From Planctomycetaceae bacterium (GTDB lineage Bacteria > Planctomycetota > Planctomycetia > Pirellulales > Pirellulaceae), in assembly GCA_002862205.1 (NCBI GenBank), contig PKCN01000354.1:1-38826 (forward strand): DNA of 38,826 bases, in the 5' to 3' direction. The position numbers and the translations under genes were made by a program. The notes below the pieces were generated by a model, which was given only the letters and a program-made list of their open reading frames with translations, did not search any database and was not told the DNA's origin. Shown here one piece after another: positions 1 through 7,557 of this stretch; position 1 is the stretch's first letter; each line of letters begins with the position of its first letter.

Positions 1-115
1 TGACAACACCCCCTCATGAGCCACCGAAGGCGCTATGATCGGGTGAGGCTGACTGCCTGCTTGACCCTCGCGAATTTCCTTTTCACAAAACATGATCCGA
101 TCTGGAGTCTCAAAA
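1..115. other. Left edge and leader of the first DUF1559 gene
   Basis: This is a short stretch between the window edge and the first gene. I see no gene I can support here. A TTGACC hexamer at 61-66 could be a -35 element, but I find no convincing -10 at the right distance, so I do not call a promoter. The last 20 bases carry the GGAG Shine-Dalgarno sequence of the gene starting at 116. Confidence 0.4.
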
Positions 116-1330
116 ATGAAACGTCAACCTTCCGGTTTTACTCTGGTAGAACTCCTGGTGGTGATCACCATCATCGGTATTTTGATGGGCCTGCTGATTC
201 CAGCAGTCAATGCCGCAAGGGAAACCGCGCGCCGCAACCAGTGCGCAACCAACATGAAGAACTTGGCATTGGCGGGTGTTCAGCACGATGTGAGCAAGAA
301 ATTTCTTCCCGGTTACGTCCAGTCTTTCGGAAGTTTCGAGTCAGGCATTGACCCCAGTGACCCACAGAATGCACCGCCGAATCACCTGAAAATCGGCACC
401 TGGGCCGTTGCCCTCCTCCCATGGCTCGACGGACAACCGACGTACGAGCACTGGACTCAGGACCGCTACCCGATCACAACGACTTCCACCGCTCTGGGGA
501 AACTCAATGGCGCCTCGGGCACTGGCATGCACCCACTGGCAGCACCCAACCTTGCCATTTTCCAATGCCCTAGCAACCCAGTTGCACGCGGAAACTTTGG
601 CAAGAACAGCATGGTCTACAACAACGGCATGCACCCAAGAACGCAGGACAACACACTCCTGCTGAGAAATTTCGGCGGAAGCAGTTGGTTGATGAACTCC
701 ATGGACAAGAACAGCGGGGTGGGTACCCAGCAATTCAACTCCACCGCCGATACAGTGACGCTTGATGACATGAAAGATGGCCAAGGATTCACTGTGCTAT
801 TTTCAGAGAACGTCCAAGCACTGCCTTGGCATCGAGCAGGATTCGCCAACAAGAACCGCCTGCAACTGGCAGCCAACAACCCGTCAAATGGACAGGTCAC
901 CAACCAAGTCGTAATCCCAGCACGCTATACCAACGGCATGGTTTGGCATTACGAGGATGAGCAGTATGCTGACACCACCTTGGCAAGTTTCTGGAATGGT
1001 TCTCCGAAATTCAACCTTGCAAACTTGGCAAACGGACAAGGCAAAATTCAACCGGAGAACGTGCTCGACTTCCACAGGATCAATGGACGTGGAGCGACTG
1101 TCTCAGAAGATATCTTCGTCTTGGAATTGAACAATGGGAACAGCTACAACCTTGCACGCCCATCCTCGGCGCACGTTGACGGCGTTAATTGCGCCTTCGG
1201 CGATGGTGCAACCCGCTTCATCACGCAGTCGATTAATTACCGTGTTCTCCAAGCCATGATGACACCACGCGGCAAAGCCAGCTTGGTGCCCTATCCAGAG
1301 TTCGTGCTTACTGACGAACTTGGCGACTGA
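116..1330 (+). CDS. DUF1559 family protein with type IV prepilin-like N-terminus
   Basis: This is a 404-residue member of the DUF1559 (SBP_bac_10) family, which is massively expanded in planctomycetes and is thought to be pseudopilin-like and exported. The N-terminus is a canonical class III prepilin signal: six residues, Gly7, then FTLVE with Glu12 at +5 of the mature protein, followed by a hydrophobic helix to about residue 30. Downstream are the family's [15 protein letters not shown] segment and a C-terminal '[16 protein letters not shown]' motif. I chose the ATG at 116 because GGAG lies 8 bases upstream of it and it places Gly7 correctly. An in-frame ATG at 92 lacks this. A strong hairpin follows the gene. 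Its close paralogue is immediately downstream. The precise role (pseudopilus component or secreted structural protein) is unknown. Confidence 0.93.
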   Translation: MKRQPSGFTLVELLVVITIIGILMGLLIPAVNAARETARRNQCATNMKNLALAGVQHDVSKKFLPGYVQSFGSFESGIDPSDPQNAPPNHLKIGTWAVALLPWLDGQPTYEHWTQDRYPITTTSTALGKLNGASGTGMHPLAAPNLAIFQCPSNPVARGNFGKNSMVYNNGMHPRTQDNTLLLRNFGGSSWLMNSMDKNSGVGTQQFNSTADTVTLDDMKDGQGFTVLFSENVQALPWHRAGFANKNRLQLAANNPSNGQVTNQVVIPARYTNGMVWHYEDEQYADTTLASFWNGSPKFNLANLANGQGKIQPENVLDFHRINGRGATVSEDIFVLELNNGNSYNLARPSSAHVDGVNCAFGDGATRFITQSINYRVLQAMMTPRGKASLVPYPEFVLTDELGD

Positions 1331-1370
1331 TCACGCATCGGTTCATGCTCCGGTCTACCTGAAAAAAGCA

Positions 1371-1401
1371 CCCAGTGGCAGAGGCTCCCCTCTGCACTGG
1401 G
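1371..1401 (+). terminator. Hairpin downstream of the first DUF1559 gene
   Basis: A near-perfect inverted repeat lies 40 bases after the stop codon. The left arm CCCAGTGGCAGAGG (1371-1384) pairs with CCTCTGCACTGGG (1389-1401) with one bulged G and a 4-base loop. No T-tract follows, so it may act as an mRNA 3' stabiliser or a U-tract-less terminator. The role is inferred from position only. Confidence 0.5.
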
Positions 1402-1647
1402 AACTTAGCGTGGACCGAGGCCTTGCGATCAAATCCATTTCCAAGTGCGAGGAACTCCGAGACGAGTCAATTAGTGATGACTCGCAACAAGCACGAACAG
1501 GAACGGCCCTTCACCTTCACGGTTAGTGCCCTCGCGGTGAGCGTGGCATCAGGCTTACGGGAAACCGCAAAACTAAAACGGGATGTCTTAGAAAAAGCAG
1601 ACAAGAGTTTGCAGGCAGTTTTCACATAGTGAGGAGGGTACCTTGCG
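1402..1647. other. Spacer between the two DUF1559 paralogues
   Basis: Together with the hairpin this is a 317-base gap between the tandem paralogues. A short open frame (1375-1629) crosses it, but it overlaps the hairpin, has no Shine-Dalgarno sequence and resembles no family I recognise, so I do not call it. The final bases hold a strong Shine-Dalgarno sequence (GAGGAGGG, 1631-1638) for the next gene. Confidence 0.4.
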
Positions 1648-2871
1648 ATGAGATGCCGATCATCCGGACTTACTCAGTTGGATCTCTTGGCGAGTATCTG
1701 CCTCATCGCCATCTTTTTGGGTTTGCTGATCCCAGCAATCAATAGCAGCAAGGGCCCAGCCCGAACCAATCAGTGCGCAACCAACATGAGAAACGTGGCA
1801 CTTGCTGCGATTGAGCATGATTCCAGCAAGGGTTCTTTTCCGGCATACATCCAGGATTTCGGTACGTATCAGGGCCAAGGGATCGACCCGTCTGATCCTA
1901 CCAACCTGGGCGTCCCCGACCACAAAAAGATTGGAACCTGGGCGGTTGCCATCCTTCCGTGGCTCGACGGTCAGCCAACCTACGAGCACTGGACTCAGGA
2001 CCGGTATCCCATCCTTGTTGCAGATCCAAACAATCCCCCCGCTCTGGGCACAACGACAGGCCTTGCTGGCCACGGTTTCCACACACTTGCCAGTCCTAAT
2101 TTTGCCATCTTTCAATGTGTAAACAATCCTGCGAGAGATTCAAAATCTGGTCGTAACAGCATGATTTATAACAACGGCATGGCGTGGCCCAGCAGCCTCA
2201 TATCCTTTGCCAATGCCGAGGGAGTCAGCAATGGCGTTGGCAATAACAAGTACAATGTCACGAGTGTGAATCGCACCACGGGTAAGGGATTCCACGCATC
2301 AGAGCGTCCGAACACTACTCTCAAGGACTTCAAGGACGGACAAAGCTGCACGATTCTGTTTTCAGAGAATATCCAGGCATTGCCATGGCATCGCGCTGGT
2401 CTGATCGATGGTCGTGACCTGATCCTGCAGAGCCCAAACGATCAAGACATCGTGTTCGGTGTGACCACCCCCAAGTTTCTTGCCGCGCGATATATCCATG
2501 GCATGGTTTGGCATTATGAAGATGCGGAATATGCCAACGCAAAATTGGCCAAACAATGGAATAAGCTCGGCACAGTGAAATCGGCATTTCCCGCTGGTGT
2601 GGCCGCAGTTCACCGAATCAATGGCTGCATCAAGGGAGATAAAAACTCACTTTTCAGTCTGCGCATTCGCAACGCAAACAGCGCAGTCCATCTCGCTCGT
2701 CCTTCATCAGCGCACAACCAAGGAGTCAACACGGCCTTGGCAGATGGATCGACACGCTTTGTGCACGAAAACGTCGATTACCGTGTGTTTCAGGCATTGA
2801 TGACACCGAACGGAAAAGCGAGTTCGGTTCCCTATTCGAAATTCGTCCTGCCTCCCAAATTCCGCTTTTGA
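1648..2871 (+). CDS. DUF1559 family protein with degenerate prepilin signal
   Basis: This 407-residue paralogue of the preceding gene shares long blocks with it, including the 'KIGTWAV(A)[13 protein letters not shown]' region and the C-terminal 'SSAH..GVN.A..DG' motif. The start at 1648 is secured by GAGGAGGG 9 bases upstream. Aligned with its neighbour without gaps, the cleavage motif G-FTLVE has become G-LTQLD: Gly7 is kept, but the +5 Glu is Asp12 and the segment after it is less typical. In type IV pilins Gly-1 is needed for cleavage, while Glu+5 is needed for assembly and N-methylation. This copy may therefore be processed but not incorporated, or simply anchored. It contains an insertion of about 15 residues near residue 200 relative to its neighbour. 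It probably arose by tandem duplication and then diverged. Confidence 0.9.
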   Translation: MRCRSSGLTQLDLLASICLIAIFLGLLIPAINSSKGPARTNQCATNMRNVALAAIEHDSSKGSFPAYIQDFGTYQGQGIDPSDPTNLGVPDHKKIGTWAVAILPWLDGQPTYEHWTQDRYPILVADPNNPPALGTTTGLAGHGFHTLASPNFAIFQCVNNPARDSKSGRNSMIYNNGMAWPSSLISFANAEGVSNGVGNNKYNVTSVNRTTGKGFHASERPNTTLKDFKDGQSCTILFSENIQALPWHRAGLIDGRDLILQSPNDQDIVFGVTTPKFLAARYIHGMVWHYEDAEYANAKLAKQWNKLGTVKSAFPAGVAAVHRINGCIKGDKNSLFSLRIRNANSAVHLARPSSAHNQGVNTALADGSTRFVHENVDYRVFQALMTPNGKASSVPYSKFVLPPKFRF

Positions 2872-3314
2872 TACTCCACCTGCCAAATCAATTCTTGAAT
2901 TCTGATCGCAGCTCCACTTCTATGTGCGTCCACCATCGCCGTGGGCCTAGCTTGGTTTTCAGCTTTGCCTGAGAGGTCAGTAACGGCTGTTACTGTTCCT
3001 GCCCACCAAGAGTCAGCAACAGGCCCCACACGGATGTTGACTGCAGCACAAACTGACTGCGCCACAAGCCTCATGCTGTTGGTCCAGATGGTCTGTCACT
3101 GGGCTGTTCCAATTATCCCGATGATCCACTTGTATCGATCATTCAATCGGCTGGGCAAGCATCGTTGAGTTTGACGGTCAATCGCTTCAGATAAGAGCTA
3201 ACCCCGGACGATGTCCTTGATGCACGACGGAAGCAAGAGCGTTATTTGTACGCTCGAATCGCTAATGGCAAGGTTGCCGCTAACTGAAAGCTGACATCCG
3301 CATTAGGCGAATAC
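2872..3314. other. 443-base intergenic region with a coding-like remnant
   Basis: No gene is supported here. A stem of GAGCGT/ACGCTC (3237-3242 with 3250-3255) is present. From 3195 to 3287 a 30-codon frame rich in Arg, Lys and Glu reads like protein. It is closed by TAA upstream and TGA at 3285-3287, and it lies in the same frame as the gene starting at 3315. It could be a decayed 5' extension of that gene or a remnant of something else. Confidence 0.35.
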
Positions 3315-4826
3315 GTGACGAAGACGATCCCCAACTACCTCCGCATCCATCGTGGCATCGAACGCAGTGAGTCGATCAATCATGACCAGCCGAAAAATCT
3401 GGTCACAAATTTCTGGAACAGCTATTCCGAGGCTACCGGATGGCGAATTGACCCACGAGCATCGCGAAAAAACGACACACTCGAAATGCTCCCCGCTGTG
3501 ACCAGCGAAACGATCAACGAGTGCGAGCATGACGACACCCCGGTGCTAGGCCGAATTGCAGCAACTCGCTTGGCAAACGCTGCCTCCAAACTGACTGAAC
3601 AGTTATTACGCACTCAGGAATGTCTGCGGCAGCGAGAAGCTGAGCTTGCTTCGACCGCTGCCATGATCGGCGTTGAATACGAGGTCAAGGTAACAGCAGA
3701 CCAAATTGAGCAGTCACTTGCTGATGCCATGAAAGCCTGCAAGTGTGACGCTGCAGCTTTATACATGCTGGATGAAGATACACGTTATCTGAAAACGAGG
3801 TCAGTCGTCGGTTTACCTGCTGAACGTCTTGAAAGCCCGCCTCGCGAACTTCGTGGCAGCCGTGGTGACCTGGAAGCGATGGTTCAGGATGTGGTCACCA
3901 TTGATGACATGCTGGCCGGCTCGATTGATACTTGGAACAGTCCAGAGCCGTTTGCTGCAGGAATCTGCGTTGCAATCCAGGTAGATGACATTCCTGTTGG
4001 CACCTTGTGGCTTTTCAGGGAAACCACTGCAGAGTTCAGTGACGCAGATTCGGCAGTCGCACGTCTCGTTGCCACTAATTTGTCACTCATGCTCAGGCAG
4101 TCACCACAAGCAGACATTTTCGACAAATCAAATTCGAATCAGTCGGTTCAGGAAATTGCCCAATGGCAATATGAATCTCTGCCTGCCGGTTCAACGCTGG
4201 CCGATGGCTGGCGAGTTGATGGCATGATTGAGTCACCGGAGTCATGGGCCACCGGTTGGCACCACTGGGATGTACTTCCCGACGGCACCCTGATGCTCGC
4301 AATCGCCGAAGCAGCCGATCCCACTGCCAAGGGAGCCATGCACGCGACTGTTGCACGAACTGCTCTCGCTGCACACTCCGGATATCGCCACACACCGGCT
4401 CAGCTAATCCAGCGAGTCAGTGACACGCTGTGGCAAACCAACACGGGCGAACAACTGGTATCGCTGATTTACGCTCACCTTGATCCCGAGAGCGGCGATG
4501 GAGTGGTCGCATCGGCAGGTACCATCAGCGCGTTGATCAGTAGTCGCTATGGATATCGACCTCTGGTGGGTAATCTCAGCGATCCACTCAACACCAGCAT
4601 GGACAGCAAAGCCACCAACCACGAGTTCCATCTGCTGCAGGGTGAAACCTTGTTGGCCTACTCAAAAGGTTTTTCCGTCGCAGGTGCAGACCAAATGATT
4701 CTTGGTGGACACATTCAAACCGCAATGCAGTTGGAAGATCGCAGCCCACTCGCAATGCTCCGACGCAAGCTGATTGACCTTCCGCTGGCTCAAGAACGCG
4801 GAGCACTAACGCTGTTACGTTCGTGA
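3315..4826 (+). CDS. GAF domain protein with degenerate SpoIIE/PP2C-like phosphatase domain
   Basis: This is a 503-residue cytoplasmic protein. Residues 85-115 look like a short coiled coil. Residues 125-260 form a GAF-type sensor domain, and residues about 280-500 follow the SpoIIE/RsbU phosphatase fold pattern ('EIAQWQYESLPAGSTLADGWRVDG', shown here as a family-like block, then 'VLPDGTLMLAIA', 'LVSLIYAHLDPESG', 'ASAGTISALI'). The acidic metal ligands seem lost. The usual GGDxYD reads W-H-H-W-D at 315-319, GDxxGHG reads A-E-A-A-D-P-T-A-K-G at 331-340, and SDG reads S-K-G at 450-452. It may be a pseudophosphatase acting as a partner-switching or binding module. The start is GTG 3315 with a weak Shine-Dalgarno sequence; ATG 3486 is an alternative. 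It converges on the thioredoxin-like gene. Confidence 0.7.
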   Translation: MTKTIPNYLRIHRGIERSESINHDQPKNLVTNFWNSYSEATGWRIDPRASRKNDTLEMLPAVTSETINECEHDDTPVLGRIAATRLANAASKLTEQLLRTQECLRQREAELASTAAMIGVEYEVKVTADQIEQSLADAMKACKCDAAALYMLDEDTRYLKTRSVVGLPAERLESPPRELRGSRGDLEAMVQDVVTIDDMLAGSIDTWNSPEPFAAGICVAIQVDDIPVGTLWLFRETTAEFSDADSAVARLVATNLSLMLRQSPQADIFDKSNSNQSVQEIAQWQYESLPAGSTLADGWRVDGMIESPESWATGWHHWDVLPDGTLMLAIAEAADPTAKGAMHATVARTALAAHSGYRHTPAQLIQRVSDTLWQTNTGEQLVSLIYAHLDPESGDGVVASAGTISALISSRYGYRPLVGNLSDPLNTSMDSKATNHEFHLLQGETLLAYSKGFSVAGADQMILGGHIQTAMQLEDRSPLAMLRRKLIDLPLAQERGALTLLRS

Positions 4827-4891
4827 GTTCGATACTGCTCACGCTTCAATGGCGGCGTCGAAAGACGTTGCCAAACTCAGCCTTATTGAGT

Positions 4892-4951
4892 CAACAACTA
4901 TTCAGCCAACAACTATTCAGCCAACAACTGTTCAGCCAACAACTGTTCAAT
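4892..4951. repeat. Four 15-bp tandem repeats spanning a stop codon
   Basis: There are four contiguous copies of CAACAACTRTTCAGC (4892-4906, 4907-4921, 4922-4936, and 4937-4951 with its end diverged). They lie at the 3' end of the reverse-strand thioredoxin-like gene. R is A in the first two copies and G in the last two. On the coding strand G gives CAG (Gln) and A gives TAG (stop). Confidence 0.9.
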
Positions 4952-6019
4952 GGTCCTCCGCATCTGCTGTTCACCATCACCGCCCTGCCAATTCAGCTCA
5001 CCTTGCCACCAGCGTCTGAGAAATCCCTGCCTGTCGATCAAGTAGACGGTGGGCCACATGGTATTGCTCCAATTTTTCCAATTCGCAGATTCAAGATCCA
5101 ATAGAACAGGGTATTTGATGGCTTCGCGTATCGCTGCGGCTTGGACTTGCTCAACACGACGTTCTGCCGCCGTTTCTGGTGTCTGAAGTCCAATCACCAC
5201 CAGTCCTCGATCTGCATAATCTTCCCACCAGGCTTTGTAGTGCGGAAGATTTCTTTGACAATTGATGCATTGAAACGCATAAAAATGGACGACCACCACT
5301 TTCCCTTTTAAATCCGCCAGGCTGAGCGGTCCACCCTGAATCCAAGTCACCCCATCAAGGGTCAATTCCGGCGCGAAGGGGTAAGTCCGGCGAACAGAAG
5401 AAAAGTCAAAAGCTGGCCCCGCCAGATCGCCAAGGCGTCTCTCCTGATCGGCTGTCAACTGTTCGGTCACACTGTCAAGTTCCAATTGTTTGACTTGCCT
5501 GATTCGCTCACTCTGCTCTGCTTCAACGCCAGAGCGTGGCAACTGAACAATCGATCGATCCGTTGCCTGAAAGGTAGACTTGAGCGACTCACTCTGCGTT
5601 TTGGAGAGTTTCAGCATGCCTGCGACATCATCTCGCAAGAGCATGCGAGTTCCCAATGCTTGAAACTGCAATTGCAGCAGTCTCTGTTGCTGAACGGCAT
5701 CAAGAATGGGGCGAAGTCTCTGTTCCAACTGCCCAGTAAGCTTCCGAATTTCCAATTCGCGAGCTTCACTCTCCAAATTGCGACTGCGGAACCATGGACC
5801 GTCCACCTCACGAAGGACAGAACGGATGCGTGTACGCTGCTGGTCCGTGAGTTTCAATTCCGCATGAACTGCATCGTCACGAATCATCTGCAACAAGACT
5901 GGCGGCCCCGACAATGCGGGCAACTCAGCGTTACAATTTCCACCACCACCGCTGGCGATGCAGCCAAGTAATAATATCGCACACGAGATCAGGCTTTTGA
6001 CTCTGACGGCAATTTTCAT
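4913..6019 (-). CDS. Thioredoxin-like lipoprotein, DipZ/TlpA type
   Basis: This 368-residue protein is predicted to be an exported, lipid-anchored thiol oxidoreductase. The start ATG at 6019 has GGGGGA upstream and yields a lipoprotein signal with lipobox L-L-G-C at Cys20. A longer frame from 6055 would bury this signal. Residues 50-200 are helical and charged, with no family I can name. Residues 205-355 are a thioredoxin fold with redox motif C-I-N-C (Cys251, Cys254) in the setting 'FQCINCQRNLPHYKAW', then 'GLVVIGLQTPE', 'IKYPVLLD', and 'WPTVYLID' with the cis-Pro. This matches DipZ-type thioredoxins. The protein ends in the repeat EQLLAEQLLAE, made by a 15-bp duplication. It is last in a run of same-strand genes encoding c-type cytochromes, so a role in haem-Cys reduction or in periplasmic redox is plausible. 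Confidence 0.88.
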   Translation of the reverse strand: MKIAVRVKSLISCAILLLGCIASGGGGNCNAELPALSGPPVLLQMIRDDAVHAELKLTDQQRTRIRSVLREVDGPWFRSRNLESEARELEIRKLTGQLEQRLRPILDAVQQQRLLQLQFQALGTRMLLRDDVAGMLKLSKTQSESLKSTFQATDRSIVQLPRSGVEAEQSERIRQVKQLELDSVTEQLTADQERRLGDLAGPAFDFSSVRRTYPFAPELTLDGVTWIQGGPLSLADLKGKVVVVHFYAFQCINCQRNLPHYKAWWEDYADRGLVVIGLQTPETAAERRVEQVQAAAIREAIKYPVLLDLESANWKNWSNTMWPTVYLIDRQGFLRRWWQGELNWQGGDGEQQMRRTIEQLLAEQLLAE

Positions 6020-6120
6020 CCATTCCCCCAACAAACGATGAATCACCCGCTCCACTTCTCGGCAAAAGGTATTTCTACGGACAAGTTCGCACCATCATTC
6101 CTGCAGGAATGGAAACTGAA

Positions 6121-7539
6121 TCACGCGAAAATTTCCTTGATCACCTCGCCATGCACATCAGTCAGTCGAAAGTCGCGACCACTGTAGTTGAAGGTGAGTT
6201 TCTCATGATCGAGTCCGAGCAAATGCAACAAAGTCGCATGCCAGTCATGCATGTGTATTTTGTCCTGAATTGCATGATGTCCAAACTCATCGGTTTCTCC
6301 GTATGAGAACCCTGCCTTGACACCACCACCGGCGACAAACGAAGTGAACCCATAGGGATTGTGGTCGCGTCCAGTTCCATTTGCCTGTGCATAAGGTGTA
6401 CGCCCAAACTCTCCCCCCCACCACACCAGCGTATCCTCCAAAAGTCCTCGTTGTTTCAAGTCCGCCAGCAAACCAGCGATGGGCTTATCGACTTTGACCG
6501 CATGATCTGCATGTTTCTCGAGGTTTGAATGCTGGTCCCACCGGGGGTTGTTTGTATTGTCGCCATAATTGACTTGGATATATCTGACGCCTGCTTCGGA
6601 CAATCGTCGTGCCATCAGACATTGTCGGCCAAAGTCGTCCGTTTCTTTTTCCCCGATTCCATACATGTTTTGAACATGCTGGGACTCCGAAGAAAGGTCC
6701 AGAATATCAGGGACTGAATGCTGCATCCGCCACGCCAATTCATATGAGTTGATCATGGCATCCATCTCCGTATCGCCGGGATGCGAATTTTTCTGAATCG
6801 CATTGATTTTCTGCAATGCTTCGAACTGACTCATTTGCTCATTTGAGTTCAGCATTGGATTACTCAGGTTTCTGATTTTTGCATCCTTGGCCGACACGCC
6901 AGCGCGGCCAACCGCAGTACCTTGATACACGGCAGGCAGGAAAGCATTGCCAAAGTTACGTGGCCCACCATTTCCCATGGACGGCTGCAACGTCACAAAC
7001 CCGGGCAGGTTTTCACTCTCGCTGCCAAGCCCATATTGAACCCACGCTCCCACGGAAGGGCGGACAAAATTGATCGAACCCGTGTGTAGAAACAACGTTG
7101 CCGGTCCATGCGCCACACCATCGGTGTGCATTCCCTTCAAGAAACAGAGGTCATCCACATGCTGAGCGATATTCGGAAAAAGCTCGGATACGTACTGACC
7201 ACATTCTCCATACTGCTTGAATTTCCAAGGCGATTTGAAAACCCGGTGCTTTGTAATCGTTTTCGTCTTGGCGAGCACTCGAGCATCGTCAAACGTTCTT
7301 TCCTCACCATCATGCTTTTCCAACAATGGCTTGTAATCGAATGTATCTACGTGACTCGGGCCTCCCTGCATGAAGACAAAGATCACCCGTTTGGCGCGCG
7401 CGGGAAAGTGCGTCGATTTTGCAGCGAGCGGATTTCCCCCTTCGGCTTTGGCGTGGCGTTGCATCATGGATGCCGCCGCCAGATATCCAAAACCACAAGC
7501 ACTCGATTTCAATAAATTTCGTCGATTCAATCTCATCAT
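6121..7539 (-). CDS. DUF1501 protein, Tat-exported, alkaline-phosphatase-like fold
   Basis: This protein of about 472 residues belongs to the DUF1501 family, which is related to the sulfatase/alkaline phosphatase superfamily and is abundant in planctomycetes. The N-terminus has a twin-arginine signal (N-R-R-N-L-L-K) before a small hydrophobic stretch ending near 'HAKAEGG'. Family blocks follow: 'FMQGGPSHVDTFDYKP', 'FLHTGS', a 'YGDNTNNPRWDQHSN' segment, 'WWGGEFGRTPYAQ', 'GRDHNPYGF' and 'HDWHATLLHLLGLDHEKLTF'. Asp and His residues in these blocks fit metal binding, but the substrate is not known. The start is ATG 7539; an upstream TTG at 7548 is possible. It lies 18 bases after the cytochrome-type gene upstream, as usual for these pairs. 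Confidence 0.9.
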   Translation of the reverse strand: MMRLNRRNLLKSSACGFGYLAAASMMQRHAKAEGGNPLAAKSTHFPARAKRVIFVFMQGGPSHVDTFDYKPLLEKHDGEERTFDDARVLAKTKTITKHRVFKSPWKFKQYGECGQYVSELFPNIAQHVDDLCFLKGMHTDGVAHGPATLFLHTGSINFVRPSVGAWVQYGLGSESENLPGFVTLQPSMGNGGPRNFGNAFLPAVYQGTAVGRAGVSAKDAKIRNLSNPMLNSNEQMSQFEALQKINAIQKNSHPGDTEMDAMINSYELAWRMQHSVPDILDLSSESQHVQNMYGIGEKETDDFGRQCLMARRLSEAGVRYIQVNYGDNTNNPRWDQHSNLEKHADHAVKVDKPIAGLLADLKQRGLLEDTLVWWGGEFGRTPYAQANGTGRDHNPYGFTSFVAGGGVKAGFSYGETDEFGHHAIQDKIHMHDWHATLLHLLGLDHEKLTFNYSGRDFRLTDVHGEVIKEIFA

Positions 7540-7557
7540 GTCACTCAATTCTCTGGA

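Noticed and set aside
61-66. TTGACC as a -35 promoter element of the first gene
   Set aside because: No fitting -10 element lies 16-18 bases downstream.
1375-1629. An 84-codon forward open frame between the DUF1559 genes
   Set aside because: It overlaps the hairpin, has no ribosome-binding site and no recognisable protein pattern.
2941-3168. A 75-codon forward open frame with Ala/Thr-rich protein
   Set aside because: There is no ribosome-binding site and no family resemblance, and the opposite strand is equally open, so it looks like chance.
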